From: Calothrix sp. NIES-4101
GTDB taxonomy: Bacteria > Cyanobacteriota > Cyanobacteriia > Cyanobacteriales > Nostocaceae
Assembly (NCBI GenBank): GCA_004296455.1
Contig: AP018280.1
Coordinates: forward strand, 124,001-188,000
Reading direction: 5' to 3'
DNA: 64,000 nt
Shown: positions 1 through 8,694 of the stretch, one piece after another
Layout: every line of letters starts with the position of its first letter
How positions within the stretch are numbered: position 1 is the first letter of the stretch
Notes under the pieces: generated by a model
What the model saw: the letters and a program-made list of their open reading frames with translations, nothing else
What the model was told of the DNA's origin: nothing
Database searches by the model: none
Translations under genes and position numbers: made by a program

Positions 1-357
1 GCATGGGCAAATCTATACAGTATTGGAAAGGTTGATACTTTGAGAATTGCAAATGGTAAAACTAAGTTAGAAAGTCGTTATTATATTATGAGTATAGACC
101 GAAATGCAGAGTTTTTTAGTAATGCAATACGTAGCCATTGGCAGATAGAGAATTGTTTACATTGGGTATTGGATGTTCAGTTTCACGAAGATGATTCTCG
201 AATACGTAAAGATAATGCTCCAGCTAATTTTGCCGTTTTAAGGCATATTGCCCACAGTCTTATAACCCAAGAGAAATCATCAAAGATTGGAGTCAATAAT
301 AAGCGAAAAAAAGCTGGTTGGGATAATGAATATTTAGTTAGCTTATTCAACAAATAA
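1..357 (+). CDS. ISAs1-family transposase, C-terminal part (cut by window edge)
   Basis: The frame is open from the first base, so this is the 3' end of a longer gene. It shows the C-terminal signature of ISAs1-family DDE transposases: a YYIMS strand, then SHWQIENCLHWVLD, then FHEDDSRIR with the catalytic glutamate region, and an LRHIAHSL helix. The protein would catalyse cut-and-paste movement of its element. The gene stops with TAA at 355-357. A truncated plasmid replication gene starts about 200 bp further on, so this element, or a deletion next to it, probably removed that gene's 5' end. The start codon is outside the window. Confidence 0.8.
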   Translation, partial: AWANLYSIGKVDTLRIANGKTKLESRYYIMSIDRNAEFFSNAIRSHWQIENCLHWVLDVQFHEDDSRIRKDNAPANFAVLRHIAHSLITQEKSSKIGVNNKRKKAGWDNEYLVSLFNK

Positions 358-571
358 TTTTATCTCGCCTTCAAAATAATTATTTAAATAATACATTAAA
401 TTCGTAAGTATATTCATATTTATGATATTTATTGATGTAATTTTAATGATAAATACTTGCATCTTTTTCAATTAATATTGGATGTTAAATCATTTTTTCT
501 GATTAAAAATATTCGATACCATATTCATATTTTTTTCTCATTGGAAAAGCTTATTTTGCCAATATTTTGGC
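358..571. other. AT-rich spacer between transposase and truncated replication gene
   Basis: This stretch is very AT-rich and has no credible gene. The right end of the ISAs1-type element must lie here, but its inverted repeat cannot be fixed because the left end is outside the window. From 503 a frame is open into the replication-gene fragment, but recognisable protein begins only near 572. Confidence 0.4.
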
Positions 572-1981
572 TATTTAGATGCGTTTACCCTGGATAGAGC
601 AATTCCCGAAGGAGGACATCATTTACTGTGTTGTTCCGCCCAAAAAGCCAAATCGAAATGGGGAACGCAAGCCTTAGAGGAGAGATTTCGCCGTAAATTC
701 CCAGATTTGAGGATTTTACGAATCGATAGCGAATCTGTCTCCGATCCATCTCACCCAGCTTTCGGTTGCATTGCCCATCTCAACGAAATTCTCGTTAAAT
801 ATGACCTTGTGATTGCGTCGCCGAGTTTGGAGACGGGAGTATCGATCGATATCAAAGGTCATTTTTCCGCAGTGTGGGGGATTTTTCAGGGTGTGCAGTC
901 AGCAAATTCGGTGCGACAGATGTTAGCGAGGGTGAGAGAAACGGTCGATCGCCACATCTGGGTAAGAAGTAGTGGTATTGGTTTTGTTGGCAATGGCTCC
1001 ACCTCAGTTGGTGTGCTGTTAGCCAGTCAACATGCAGCAGCAAAAGCAAATATTACCTTGTTATCGCAGGCTGATAATGCAGATTACAGCATCGATGAGA
1101 ATTTTCAGCCCGAATCGTTACAAACCTGGGCGAAACGGGCTTGTGTGATTAATGCTCAGATGCGGTGTTATCGGGAATTTGTGGTGCAGGGTCTGGAGGA
1201 GGATGGTTATCAAGTTCTCGATGCGAATAAGGTTCCAGACGAAGAATGTTGTGGGGTGTATGATTCTGTAAAAACCGCTTCCAAGGAATTGTATTTGGAG
1301 GAATGTCGGGCGATCGCACAATCCGAAAATATCTCCGACACAGAATTTAAGAAGTTGCAGGATAAAAAAGCTAAAACTAAAACCGAGCGACATCAGGAAC
1401 GGAAAGCATTACTCAAAGAGCGTTACGGGGTTGAGGTGACACCTGGGCTTGTTGAGAAGGATGATAGCGGGTGGTATCCCCAATTACGGCTGCATTATTT
1501 TCTGACCGTCGGACGGGAACAGCTTATGGAGCGCGATCGCAACCGGGCAAAAACTCAAATAGAAGTAGGGGAGAATGCCATTTGGAAGCCTGATTTTAAT
1601 CGTGGGCAGTTATTACCCTTGGTTTTGCTATTGGAAGATTTGAATATTCGCTATTTTCTCACGCCTGGGGTGATGTTTCGCGGTTCCGATGTGGAGTTGC
1701 AACATCTTAAGGCTACTGCGGTGCAGCATCGGCATATTATTCGCAATTATTTGAGGGTTTCGGTGTCTGAGAAGATGAGTTGTGTTGCGATTATTCAAAC
1801 CCTATTGAGTAAATTAGGGTTGAGCTTAACCTACGTCGGGCGATTTGGAGCGAGGGGAGAACGGGAACGGGTATACCAGTTTGTTGAGCCGAAAGATGGA
1901 CGAGGTGAGGTTTATGCAAAATGGCAAAATCGTGTGGTCACTGAGGTTTCTCGAAGTGTTGTTGGTGTCCACCAGCGATAA
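572..1981 (+). pseudogene. 5'-truncated CyRepA1-type plasmid replication protein
   Basis: About 470 codons remain. They match the C-terminal part of the large cyanobacterial plasmid replication proteins of the CyRepA1 type (primase/helicase-like). Visible motifs are the helicase-like SLETGVSID followed about 30 residues later by QMLARVRE, then a VGNGS turn and a charged coiled segment near DKKAKTKTERHQERK. The N-terminal primase part is missing. The open frame begins at 503, close to the ISAs1-type transposase, with no proper start or ribosome binding site at the homologous boundary. A TTG at 707 could start a shorter product. It is most likely a relic of a plasmid replicon. Family assignment is from memory of motifs, with moderate confidence. 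Confidence 0.6.
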
Positions 1982-2523
1982 AATAGTATTTATGAACTAT
2001 ATATTTTGGACGCAAACCACCAGTTATTCCCCAAATTGTTATCTAGGGTGGGTTGAGTATTTTGGCAAATGGGGCGATACTACTACCCTGTGGGAAGAAG
2101 ACAGTAACGAAGTCCATCACCAATAAATAGTATTTATGAACTACAAAAATGATGGCGAGGCGAACAACAAACCGAGTGTTTGGTCTTACGACCTGTGCAA
2201 CGACGTTGATAATGACGCAATATCCCAAAAGCATAAACCTAATTATGCTACTTTTCATGTCTATTCCCAGTATTCTTATAAAATCGGAGCAAAAATCAAC
2301 CTGAAAACCGCTTAGAGCTAATTGGTTAGACAAAATTAAAATTCTGAACAAGAAAAAGCGATCGCAGTTTCTTAATGCGATCGCTATTAACCTATAGAGA
2401 GATGAAGATTGCCTGGATGATTCAAAAAACACAGCAATTTTTATATATGTAGCTGAAAATATTTGCGTTTCACACTGACAAAATCATAGGCAAAATCTAT
2501 AAATTATAGGAAACTTAGATACT
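1982..2523. repeat. Non-coding spacer with a 19-bp direct repeat
   Basis: No gene is seen in these 540 bases. The 19-mer AAATAGTATTTATGAACTA occurs at 1981-1999 and again at 2125-2143, a spacing of 144 bp. The second copy sits in a small hyphenated palindrome (ATAAAT-AGT-ATTTAT, 2123-2137). A GCGATCGC-containing hairpin-like stretch lies near 2358-2385. The repeat could mark a small duplication next to the dead replication gene. Confidence 0.5.
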
Positions 2524-3387
2524 CTAAAAAGGACGACTACCAGCTAAACTTACCCGCTTGAGTACCCGTCGCTCATTGGCAGGGAAGGCTTCACGGTAGT
2601 GCACAGTTGCTTGATTGTCCCAGTAGACAATGTCCCCAATAGACCATTTGTGTTGGTAGTAAAACTGTGCTTGATTTAAATGTTGACGCAATTGCTCAAT
2701 CAACACTGCTCCTTCTTCTGCTTCTAAACCTACGACTTCTACTTCAGTAGCAGCATCCAAATACAAATGTTTTTTGCCAGTTTCCGGATGTGTACGAACC
2801 AATGGATGAGGGAAAACAGGACTAATTAAAGGAATACTTTTATTCGAGCGATACAAATTTCTAGGTACATTTCTATCTTGTAAAAATGGATTGTAAGTAA
2901 TTAACTGTAAATCTGCAATCCGTTCTTTAGTCGCTATATCTAACGTTTCGTAGGCTAAATTTGTATTTAACCAATAAGTATTTCCACCCTGAGAAGGTAT
3001 TTCTACAGCATAGAGTAGCGAACCACTAGAAGGATAAGGAGTCCATTTGTGATCTGAATGGAAAGTTAATTCTCCTGTACCTGTATAACCACCATCAACA
3101 TTTGACACAGAGATTATGAGCGGAGTTTCTCCTGGTTTAGAAGCTAGCACTGGAGTTTCATCAAGTGGGACAAAGAGCGCGCCAAAATAGAAGGAAAAAT
3201 TTAACAACTGCTCATCAGAAAGCTGCTGATTTTTAAAGATTAAAATATGATAGTCTCGCAAAGCCTGTTTTAGTTGCAAAATTCTCTTTGGTGCAACTGG
3301 TTGACTCGCATCGAGTCCAGTTACTACTGCTCCTAAAGGTGCATCTAATGGAGTAATTTGAAAATCTACTTTAGCAATAGTAGGCAT
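2524..3387 (-). CDS. TauD/TfdA-family Fe(II)/2-oxoglutarate dioxygenase (taurine or alkylsulfate type)
   Basis: At 287 residues it has the usual family length. Enzymes of this family hydroxylate the carbon next to a sulfonate or sulfate ester using 2-oxoglutarate and O2, so that sulfite or sulfate is released in the cytoplasm. The iron facial triad is visible: H110 and D112 in FHSDHKW, and distal H263 in NQATVHYRE, followed by arginines R273/R274 for 2-oxoglutarate. It lies 62 bp downstream of the SsuA-like lipoprotein gene on the same strand, probably in one operon. The protein contains no cysteine and no methionine except the initiator, a striking sulfur economy. Whether the substrate is taurine, another sulfonate or an alkyl sulfate cannot be read from sequence. 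Confidence 0.85.
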   Translation of the reverse strand: MPTIAKVDFQITPLDAPLGAVVTGLDASQPVAPKRILQLKQALRDYHILIFKNQQLSDEQLLNFSFYFGALFVPLDETPVLASKPGETPLIISVSNVDGGYTGTGELTFHSDHKWTPYPSSGSLLYAVEIPSQGGNTYWLNTNLAYETLDIATKERIADLQLITYNPFLQDRNVPRNLYRSNKSIPLISPVFPHPLVRTHPETGKKHLYLDAATEVEVVGLEAEEGAVLIEQLRQHLNQAQFYYQHKWSIGDIVYWDNQATVHYREAFPANERRVLKRVSLAGSRPF

Positions 3388-3449
3388 AATAATTTCCTCA
3401 AAATTTTTAATTGTTTGCTAGTCTCAGAAATTAAAAATTTAAAGTCTGA

Positions 3450-4559
3450 TTATTTCTGTGCTTGTACTTCTGGGGGAGTAATTTTTGCATACTCTTCAGA
3501 TGTTAAAAATCCATCTCTGACATTTACCTTTTTAGGTATTAGACCTAGGCTATACCATTTATCAGCTACTTCCTGTTGTTTGTTAATAATTTTGTCAGTG
3601 ATTGGAACTAAAGAAAAATCATATTTAGAGTGCATTTTTTCCAGCGTCGGGATATCAAGCTGAGTGACAGGTGCAAGTAATTGTGCTAACTCCTTAGGAT
3701 TATTTTTTGCCCAATTTTGTTCTTTTTGTAGTTCTTCGAGAAATATTTTGACAACTTCTGGATTTTCTTGGTAAAACTTGCGTGTGGTCGAATAAAAGTT
3801 ATTTGTGTCTCGTAAACCATTACCACCATCAATTAGAATGCGACCAATTTTCTTTTGTTCAGTTCTAGTGACAAATGGTTCCCAAATAAACCAAGCATCC
3901 ACTTTTCCTTGGCTAAATGCAACATTTGCATCAGGAGGTGGAAGAAAAATTGACTCTACATCAGTTAGCTTTAATCCTTCCTTTTCTACAGCTCTAACTG
4001 TTAAATAATGACCAATTGATGCTTTTTGAAAGGCAATTTTCTTACCTTTTAAATCTTTCACACTTTTAACAGTAGAATTACTTGGGACTAATAGTGAAAC
4101 TGATCTACCATCAGAAGAATTAGCTGCTAAGTATACAAGCGGTGCTCCTGCTGCCTGCGAAAAAACAGGAGGGGATTCTGCGGTAGATGCAATATGTAGT
4201 CCACCTGCATTTAATGCTTCTAGTTGCTGTGGTCCGGCAGCAAATTCAGGCCATTCTACTTTATAACCCAGAGGCTCTAATCGTTTTTCTAAAGTACCTT
4301 TTTTTTCTAAAGATGCAAGAGCAGTCAATTGTTTAGAACGTACAATTCTTACCAGCTTCTCATTACTTTTGGTAGAGGTTGTATTGGCCGCTTCAGTACT
4401 ATTAGATGAAGCTGCTTGTTCTGAATTGGTATTTACCTTTGTGCCACAGCCTAATAAAGTTGTTGATATAACTAGGCTGTAACCAATGGCAAATAGGATG
4501 GAACGGCGAGTTATTTTTTTTGGCTTCAAAGGGTCTTTATTTTTGTTTAAAAAATGCAT
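3450..4559 (-). CDS. ssuA: SsuA-type aliphatic sulfonate-binding lipoprotein
   Basis: This is a periplasmic substrate-binding protein of the SsuA/TauA/NrtA type that would deliver sulfonates to the SsuBC transporter. The frame is open up to 4685, but I chose ATG at 4559: it is followed by a basic segment with a twin arginine (TRRS), a hydrophobic helix and a lipobox LLGC (Cys38), and AAAGGA lies upstream. A Ser/Thr/Asn-rich linker follows the lipid-anchored Cys. The binding-fold core includes GLHIASTAESPPVFSQAAG and DAWFIWEPF. Mature protein keeps only the lipidated Cys and one Met. The transporter genes ssuDCB are 8 kb away on the other strand, with two insertion sequences in between, so the locus has probably been split. 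Confidence 0.82.
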   Translation of the reverse strand: MHFLNKNKDPLKPKKITRRSILFAIGYSLVISTTLLGCGTKVNTNSEQAASSNSTEAANTTSTKSNEKLVRIVRSKQLTALASLEKKGTLEKRLEPLGYKVEWPEFAAGPQQLEALNAGGLHIASTAESPPVFSQAAGAPLVYLAANSSDGRSVSLLVPSNSTVKSVKDLKGKKIAFQKASIGHYLTVRAVEKEGLKLTDVESIFLPPPDANVAFSQGKVDAWFIWEPFVTRTEQKKIGRILIDGGNGLRDTNNFYSTTRKFYQENPEVVKIFLEELQKEQNWAKNNPKELAQLLAPVTQLDIPTLEKMHSKYDFSLVPITDKIINKQQEVADKWYSLGLIPKKVNVRDGFLTSEEYAKITPPEVQAQK

Positions 4560-4685
4560 GATTTGTCTAATATGTCCTTTCGAGAATAATTGATATTTGA
4601 GTGTTAAAAAAACTGGAATTGCAAATATTTTGTGGGTTAAGTAATGATTGCCTGCATAAATATAAGTGGTATTTGAAAATCCCAA

Positions 4686-5154
4686 ACCATTGCAAATACT
4701 GCGCTCTGCCCATAATCGTCATGTGCAATTAATTTTCAATACCCACTTATATCGTGATATATCGTGAATGTATTGATGTTTTGAATTTAATAAATAGGTG
4801 GGAATTACCCACCCTATTGGAGGAGATAGAAAAATCGAAGCCTAATATTGCTGCATGTCTGTTTAAGAAAAGTCATCTAGGTAAGGAGTGCTAACTTCCT
4901 ACCTTGTGACTATGGGAGTAGAAAGCTTGATTTAGTTAAGTGATTTGAAAAATAGAGTGAGTTATTTGTTGAGCGATACCAAGTCCAAATAGCTATACTT
5001 TTCAAAAAGCGACGATAAATCAACTGTTAAAATTCGGCGGGAAAAGCAGCAACCCTGGGGGACTTTTACAGAGTTGCCAACTCAGAAATTTAGAGGGAAA
5101 ACAAGGGATTTAATGTGGTTGAGTTCCTTCTAATTCTAGAAAGGTGGGCACTAC
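4686..5154. other. Leader region of ssuA-tauD; no gene seen
   Basis: No credible coding sequence lies here. It holds a phased direct repeat (4749-4767), a GGTGGG/CCCACC hairpin around 4796-4813, and the junction to the insertion sequence at 5155. The expected continuation of the interrupted flavoprotein gene is not recognisable at the 5154 side. Confidence 0.4.
4749..4767. promoter_or_regulatory. Phased direct repeat ATATCGTGA x2 upstream of ssuA
   Basis: ATATCGTGA occurs at 4749-4757 and 4759-4767, exactly 10 bp apart, so both copies face the same side of the helix. It lies about 190 bp upstream of the ssuA start. It does not match the 26-bp dyad found elsewhere, so it may bind a different regulator. 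Function is inferred only from its position. Confidence 0.35.
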
Positions 5155-5193
5155 CTAGGCTGTTGACTCTGTGCCTTTTGACATGGTAAAAGT

Positions 5194-6752
5194 TCATGCA
5201 CTTTTAATGTCGTCACAATCCCCTGAAAACAACGTTTTTCGTTTTGATAGTGTGGATTGACCAAAAACTTCAGATAGCCATGCTTCAACGTCTGAAAAAC
5301 TAATTGTTTCAAGTGCGTTTTTAATCAAAGCTGTCGTCAGATTCATAGTAGATAAACAGATGGTTAGCAGCATCTGACCCATTTCTTTAAATGGACAGCG
5401 CGCGGAAAATTGCTTATATTTTCCAAACAATGACTCAATCACATCAGAAGTAGCTAAAAAAGTAGATTGGTTTTTAATTTTTCGGCATTGAACAGACAAA
5501 TAACCCAAAATACTTTGTTGAAGTTTCTGGAGAGAATTATCATCAAATATAACTTTATTTTGTTCAAAAAAATCGAGAGTTTTATGACTAATTCCTGATT
5601 GTTTGAGTTGAGTTTCAACACCTCGTGTGAGTGACACCATTTGGTTCCATTGAATTAGGTCTGATTCGTAGTCAACTAACCATCCCAATTTATCTACTAT
5701 TTTCTGAGTAATCAGCGAAGGGTCAGAATCTGGCATTAATTTAATTAAAGTGTCTGGAGAAGAATTTAGTAATTTAATCCCCCAATTTGTCAACCTTTCT
5801 ACATTAAAAAAACGACATTGAGAACGTTGTGTTGGAGGAGATAAAAATGATAAATCTGTTTGTTGTAATTTTTGTCTGCTGATATTACATTTTTGAATAA
5901 ATGACTGATATCTCTCATCCGAATCTAGCTGGTATTTTAAAAGTAAAGCCATTGCATGAGTCACATCATGGGTATAGATAATATCTGGGTGATTTTGCTG
6001 GTATAGCTTGATTCCACGAGCTAGGTCGCTACCATTGTCCGCTACTATTTGTACTGGTACGCCGACTTTTTGACTGATTTTTTCTAGTTTTGATTCTATA
6101 ATCTCTCCTTTCGTAGAATCCATAATTTCTAATCCGAAAATTTTCACGTCTTCATGCGCCAACCCTCTTTTCTGCTTCATCACATTTTCTTCAATATGCT
6201 GCTGTGAAACGCCTAAAATTACCAACGCTTTTTGTTTCCCTAATTCTAATGTCAAATCGACAATAAATATCCAATCATCACGATATTCTTTCTCTTTTGT
6301 CAATTCATATATTCCAATCCGAGCCAACCACTTTCTCACACAACTGAAACTTGGAGTTGCCTGCTCTTCATAATTATTAAACAACTCAAATACTTTTTCT
6401 ACTCCTCTAAAACTGATACCACATTCAATTAAAAGTAAGAGTGCTTGCTGAATTATTTTGGCATCATAATGATGACCCTTCACATTTAATTCCATAGCTT
6501 CTATGATTTCTGCTTCGACTTGAATTTCCTCTTTTTTTCGTCTAAATCTCCTTCAATGTTTAACTCTTTTAGTTTTGACTCTGCCATCAACGCGCGATTT
6601 TTCCATTCTTCTCTTGAATCTAATAGATCTCTAACCTTGATTTCTAAGGCTCTAATCTTTTTTTGTTTTAATAGTGCTTTTTCTTTCCAGTTATCTCGAC
6701 CTTTCTGAAACAAACGTGCTAATCTACTAACTGGGCTTTTAAACTCCTGCAT
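5194..6752 (-). CDS. Transposase made by probable programmed -1 frameshift
   Basis: Two overlapping reading frames encode it: a first frame of 83 codons (6752-6501), a Lys/Glu-rich coiled-coil segment, and a second of 433 codons whose first ATG is at 6495. Reading the second frame upstream of that ATG, it stays open back to an A-AAA-AAG slippery heptamer at 6531-6537, so ribosomes slipping by -1 would make a fused protein. The catalytic core is in the second frame: candidate acidic residues lie in IVDLTLELG, VADNGSDLARG and SDVIESLFGKYK, consistent with a DDE enzyme. I do not recognise the IS family with certainty. It would act on the element ends at 5159 and 6831. Confidence 0.75.
6531..6537 (-). 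other. Slippery heptamer A-AAA-AAG for -1 frameshift
   Basis: In the first transposase frame the codons read GAA-AAA-AAG-AGG. This places A-AAA-AAG, the most efficient bacterial -1 slippage heptamer, exactly where the two frames overlap. After slipping, the frame continues in the long transposase frame without a stop. Confidence 0.65.
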
Positions 6753-6831
6753 GGGCTTTGAATGTGCTAAGTATTAACGACACTATTATTGTATGAAGCA
6801 ATGGTGCCTTAAAACCAACAAAGTCAACAGC

Positions 6832-8339
6832 CTAGGATAGTCTAAATGTTTGTGCATACCCCGAGTTTCTTTACGTTCTAGGGCACTGCTATACATCCAT
6901 CGTGCTGTTGCAACCATTGCCGCAGTTTCTCGCGCCCGAATCAGTTGTTTATTTTCTACCTGACTGTCACCTATTTCTTCCCAGAGACTTTGTAACGTTA
7001 CCAAGGATTCAGATAATCCTTGTTCTGTACGGAAATAATTCCGGTCATAGGGAAAGACTTGAGCTTGTACTGCTTTGATAACTGCATCAGGTTTTAAAGT
7101 GGATTTTTGTGCTGTTTTTGACTTCAAAGCTGCTTCTCCAATAGCTTTTAGCTGGCGTTGATTTGCCTTGTCGCCCAAATCCAAAGCATATTCTGCTGCT
7201 GCTTCACCAGACCAATAACCAGAGGAAATTGCCCAAGCAGCATTGTGACTACCACCACCAGTAAAACCACCGCAAATTAGTTCCCTTGTGGCAGCATCTC
7301 CAGCAGCATAAAGACCTCGCACGGAAGTGGCACAAGTCTCATTTACAATCCGAATTCCGCCTGTACCACGTACTGTTCCTTCCAAACGGAGTGTGATAGG
7401 GAAATGTTGTGTAAAAGGGTCAATCCCAGCACGATCAAAGGGTAAAAAGAAATTAGGCTGTGCTAGACGCATTGACGATCGCATTTCTTCTGATGCTTGA
7501 TTTAAAATGGCGTAAACTTGCTGATTCGCTAATAATGTTTTGGCGATCGCCGAACGCCCTCGCGAACTGGCTCCCGGAATAGGCGTACCATCTTCGTAAG
7601 TAAAGGTTGCCCAACTATACATCAAACCTTTAGTGACTGAAGAAAAGGCGGGAGAGATGCCGTAAGCATTGGAAAATTCCATTCCCGACATCTCGGCACC
7701 TGCTTCCGCCGCCATTAGGTATCCATCCCCCGTCAGGACGTTACAGCCTAAGGCTTTGCTTAAGAATGCACAACCACCAGTGGCAATAATTACGGAGTGA
7801 GATTTCACTTCCCACCTATTCCCAGTTTGACGATTGACTCCCCTCGCACCGCCAACTGCTCCATCCTCATCGACCAACAGTTCTAAAGCAGGACTGTGGT
7901 CTAAAATTTGTACTCCTATCTGCTTAATTTGCTTTCGCATTAGACGCATATATTCTGGCCCCTGCAAACTGCGTCGATAGGATTTGCCATTATCATCTGT
8001 GGGGAAAGGATAACCCCACTCTGCGAGTAAGTTGACATTTGCGTATGTCTTATCTAGAACTCGCTCCATCCAATGACGGTTTGCCAAGAATCCACCCAAA
8101 GACTCCCGACTTGCCATTGCTGCTTCCCGCGCTTCTGGTTCTGGTGGCACGTACCAAACACCATTTCCCGATGCCGCCGCACATCCAGTCGTCCCACAAT
8201 ATCCTTTGTCTACGAGAACAACTTTTGCGCCACTAAATGCAGCACTCCAAGCTGCCCAAGTACCTGCGGGTCCGCCCCCAATCACAAGTACATCAACTTC
8301 TTGAGTGATGTCAAAATCGGTTATCAATGTCTTAAGCAT
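6832..8339 (-). pseudogene. FAD-dependent oxidoreductase (fumarate/adenylylsulfate reductase alpha-like), C-terminus lost to IS
   Basis: This flavoprotein belongs to the fumarate reductase / L-aspartate oxidase / AprA superfamily. It has an N-terminal dinucleotide fold (VLVIGGGPAGTWAAWSAAF), a substrate-domain region around GDGYLMAAEAGAEMSGMEF, and the C-terminal FAD contact GLYAAGDAATRELICGGFTGGG. I chose ATG 8339 because the conserved protein begins just after it; the frame stays open to 8444. The reading frame runs into the insertion sequence at 6831 and would end with about 15 foreign residues. On the other side of the IS no continuation is recognisable, so sequence was probably lost. A 26-bp dyad operator lies about 180 bp upstream, which places it in the sulfur regulon. 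Its substrate is unknown. Confidence 0.7.
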
Positions 8340-8519
8340 GAATAATTCTTCTCCCATCGATAAAGTCTTCAGGGCTGTTCTCGCCCTATCGATGCCGCAG
8401 GTCAAGAGTCTAATCTTTTTCACTGCCCTCATTCGGCAGAACAACAGATATCAGGCATCTGTCTATTTCTAATTAATTCGCTCAAGTTAACTGTAAAAGA
8501 GAATCTCTACCTTCTAATC

Positions 8520-8545
8520 TACTAAAACTTGATTGATTTACCGTA
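8520..8545. promoter_or_regulatory. Sulfur-regulon dyad, site a (flavoprotein)
   Basis: Half-sites TACTAAA (8520-8526) and TACCGTA (8539-8545) are 19 bp apart, with ATTGA in the conserved central position. The right half is strong and the left half weak. The site lies upstream of the truncated flavoprotein gene read on the minus strand. Confidence 0.55.
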
Positions 8546-8694
8546 TCTTGCTACAAGAATAAAGTCTTTCATAGTTAGCGGCAAAAAGCAAGTAGCCTGT
8601 GAAGTTATTTTCAAAATGATACAAATCTTGGTGTCAAATATGTGAATTACATCAATTTCGGAAATTTCTGGTTTTCAGAATAAATGCACATAAC

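Larger units (their letters stand above)
5159..6831 (-). mobile_element. Insertion sequence of about 1.67 kb (family unassigned)
   Basis: The ends form an inverted repeat, GCTGTTGACT followed by C/T and TGT, starting at 5159 and ending at 6831. Both sides are flanked by CTAG (5155-5158 and 6832-6835), which is either a 4-bp target duplication or a palindromic target. The element contains a frameshifted transposase gene. It inserted into the 3' part of the flavoprotein gene. Confidence 0.8.

Noticed and set aside
505-530. ATTCGATACCATA near the left edge as a dyad copy
   Set aside because: Core is TACCATA, not TACNGTA, there is no left half, and it lies in debris without a sulfur gene.
1845-2126. 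A 93-codon frame overlapping the end of the replication-gene relic
   Set aside because: It overlaps the relic in another frame and crosses the direct repeat; no protein features.
4697-4703. TACTGCG as an operator half for ssuA
   Set aside because: No matching partner at the required distance.
4979-5004. TAC...TAC with 19-bp spacing upstream of ssuA
   Set aside because: The right core lacks GTA and the centre lacks ATCGA, so it fits no better than chance.
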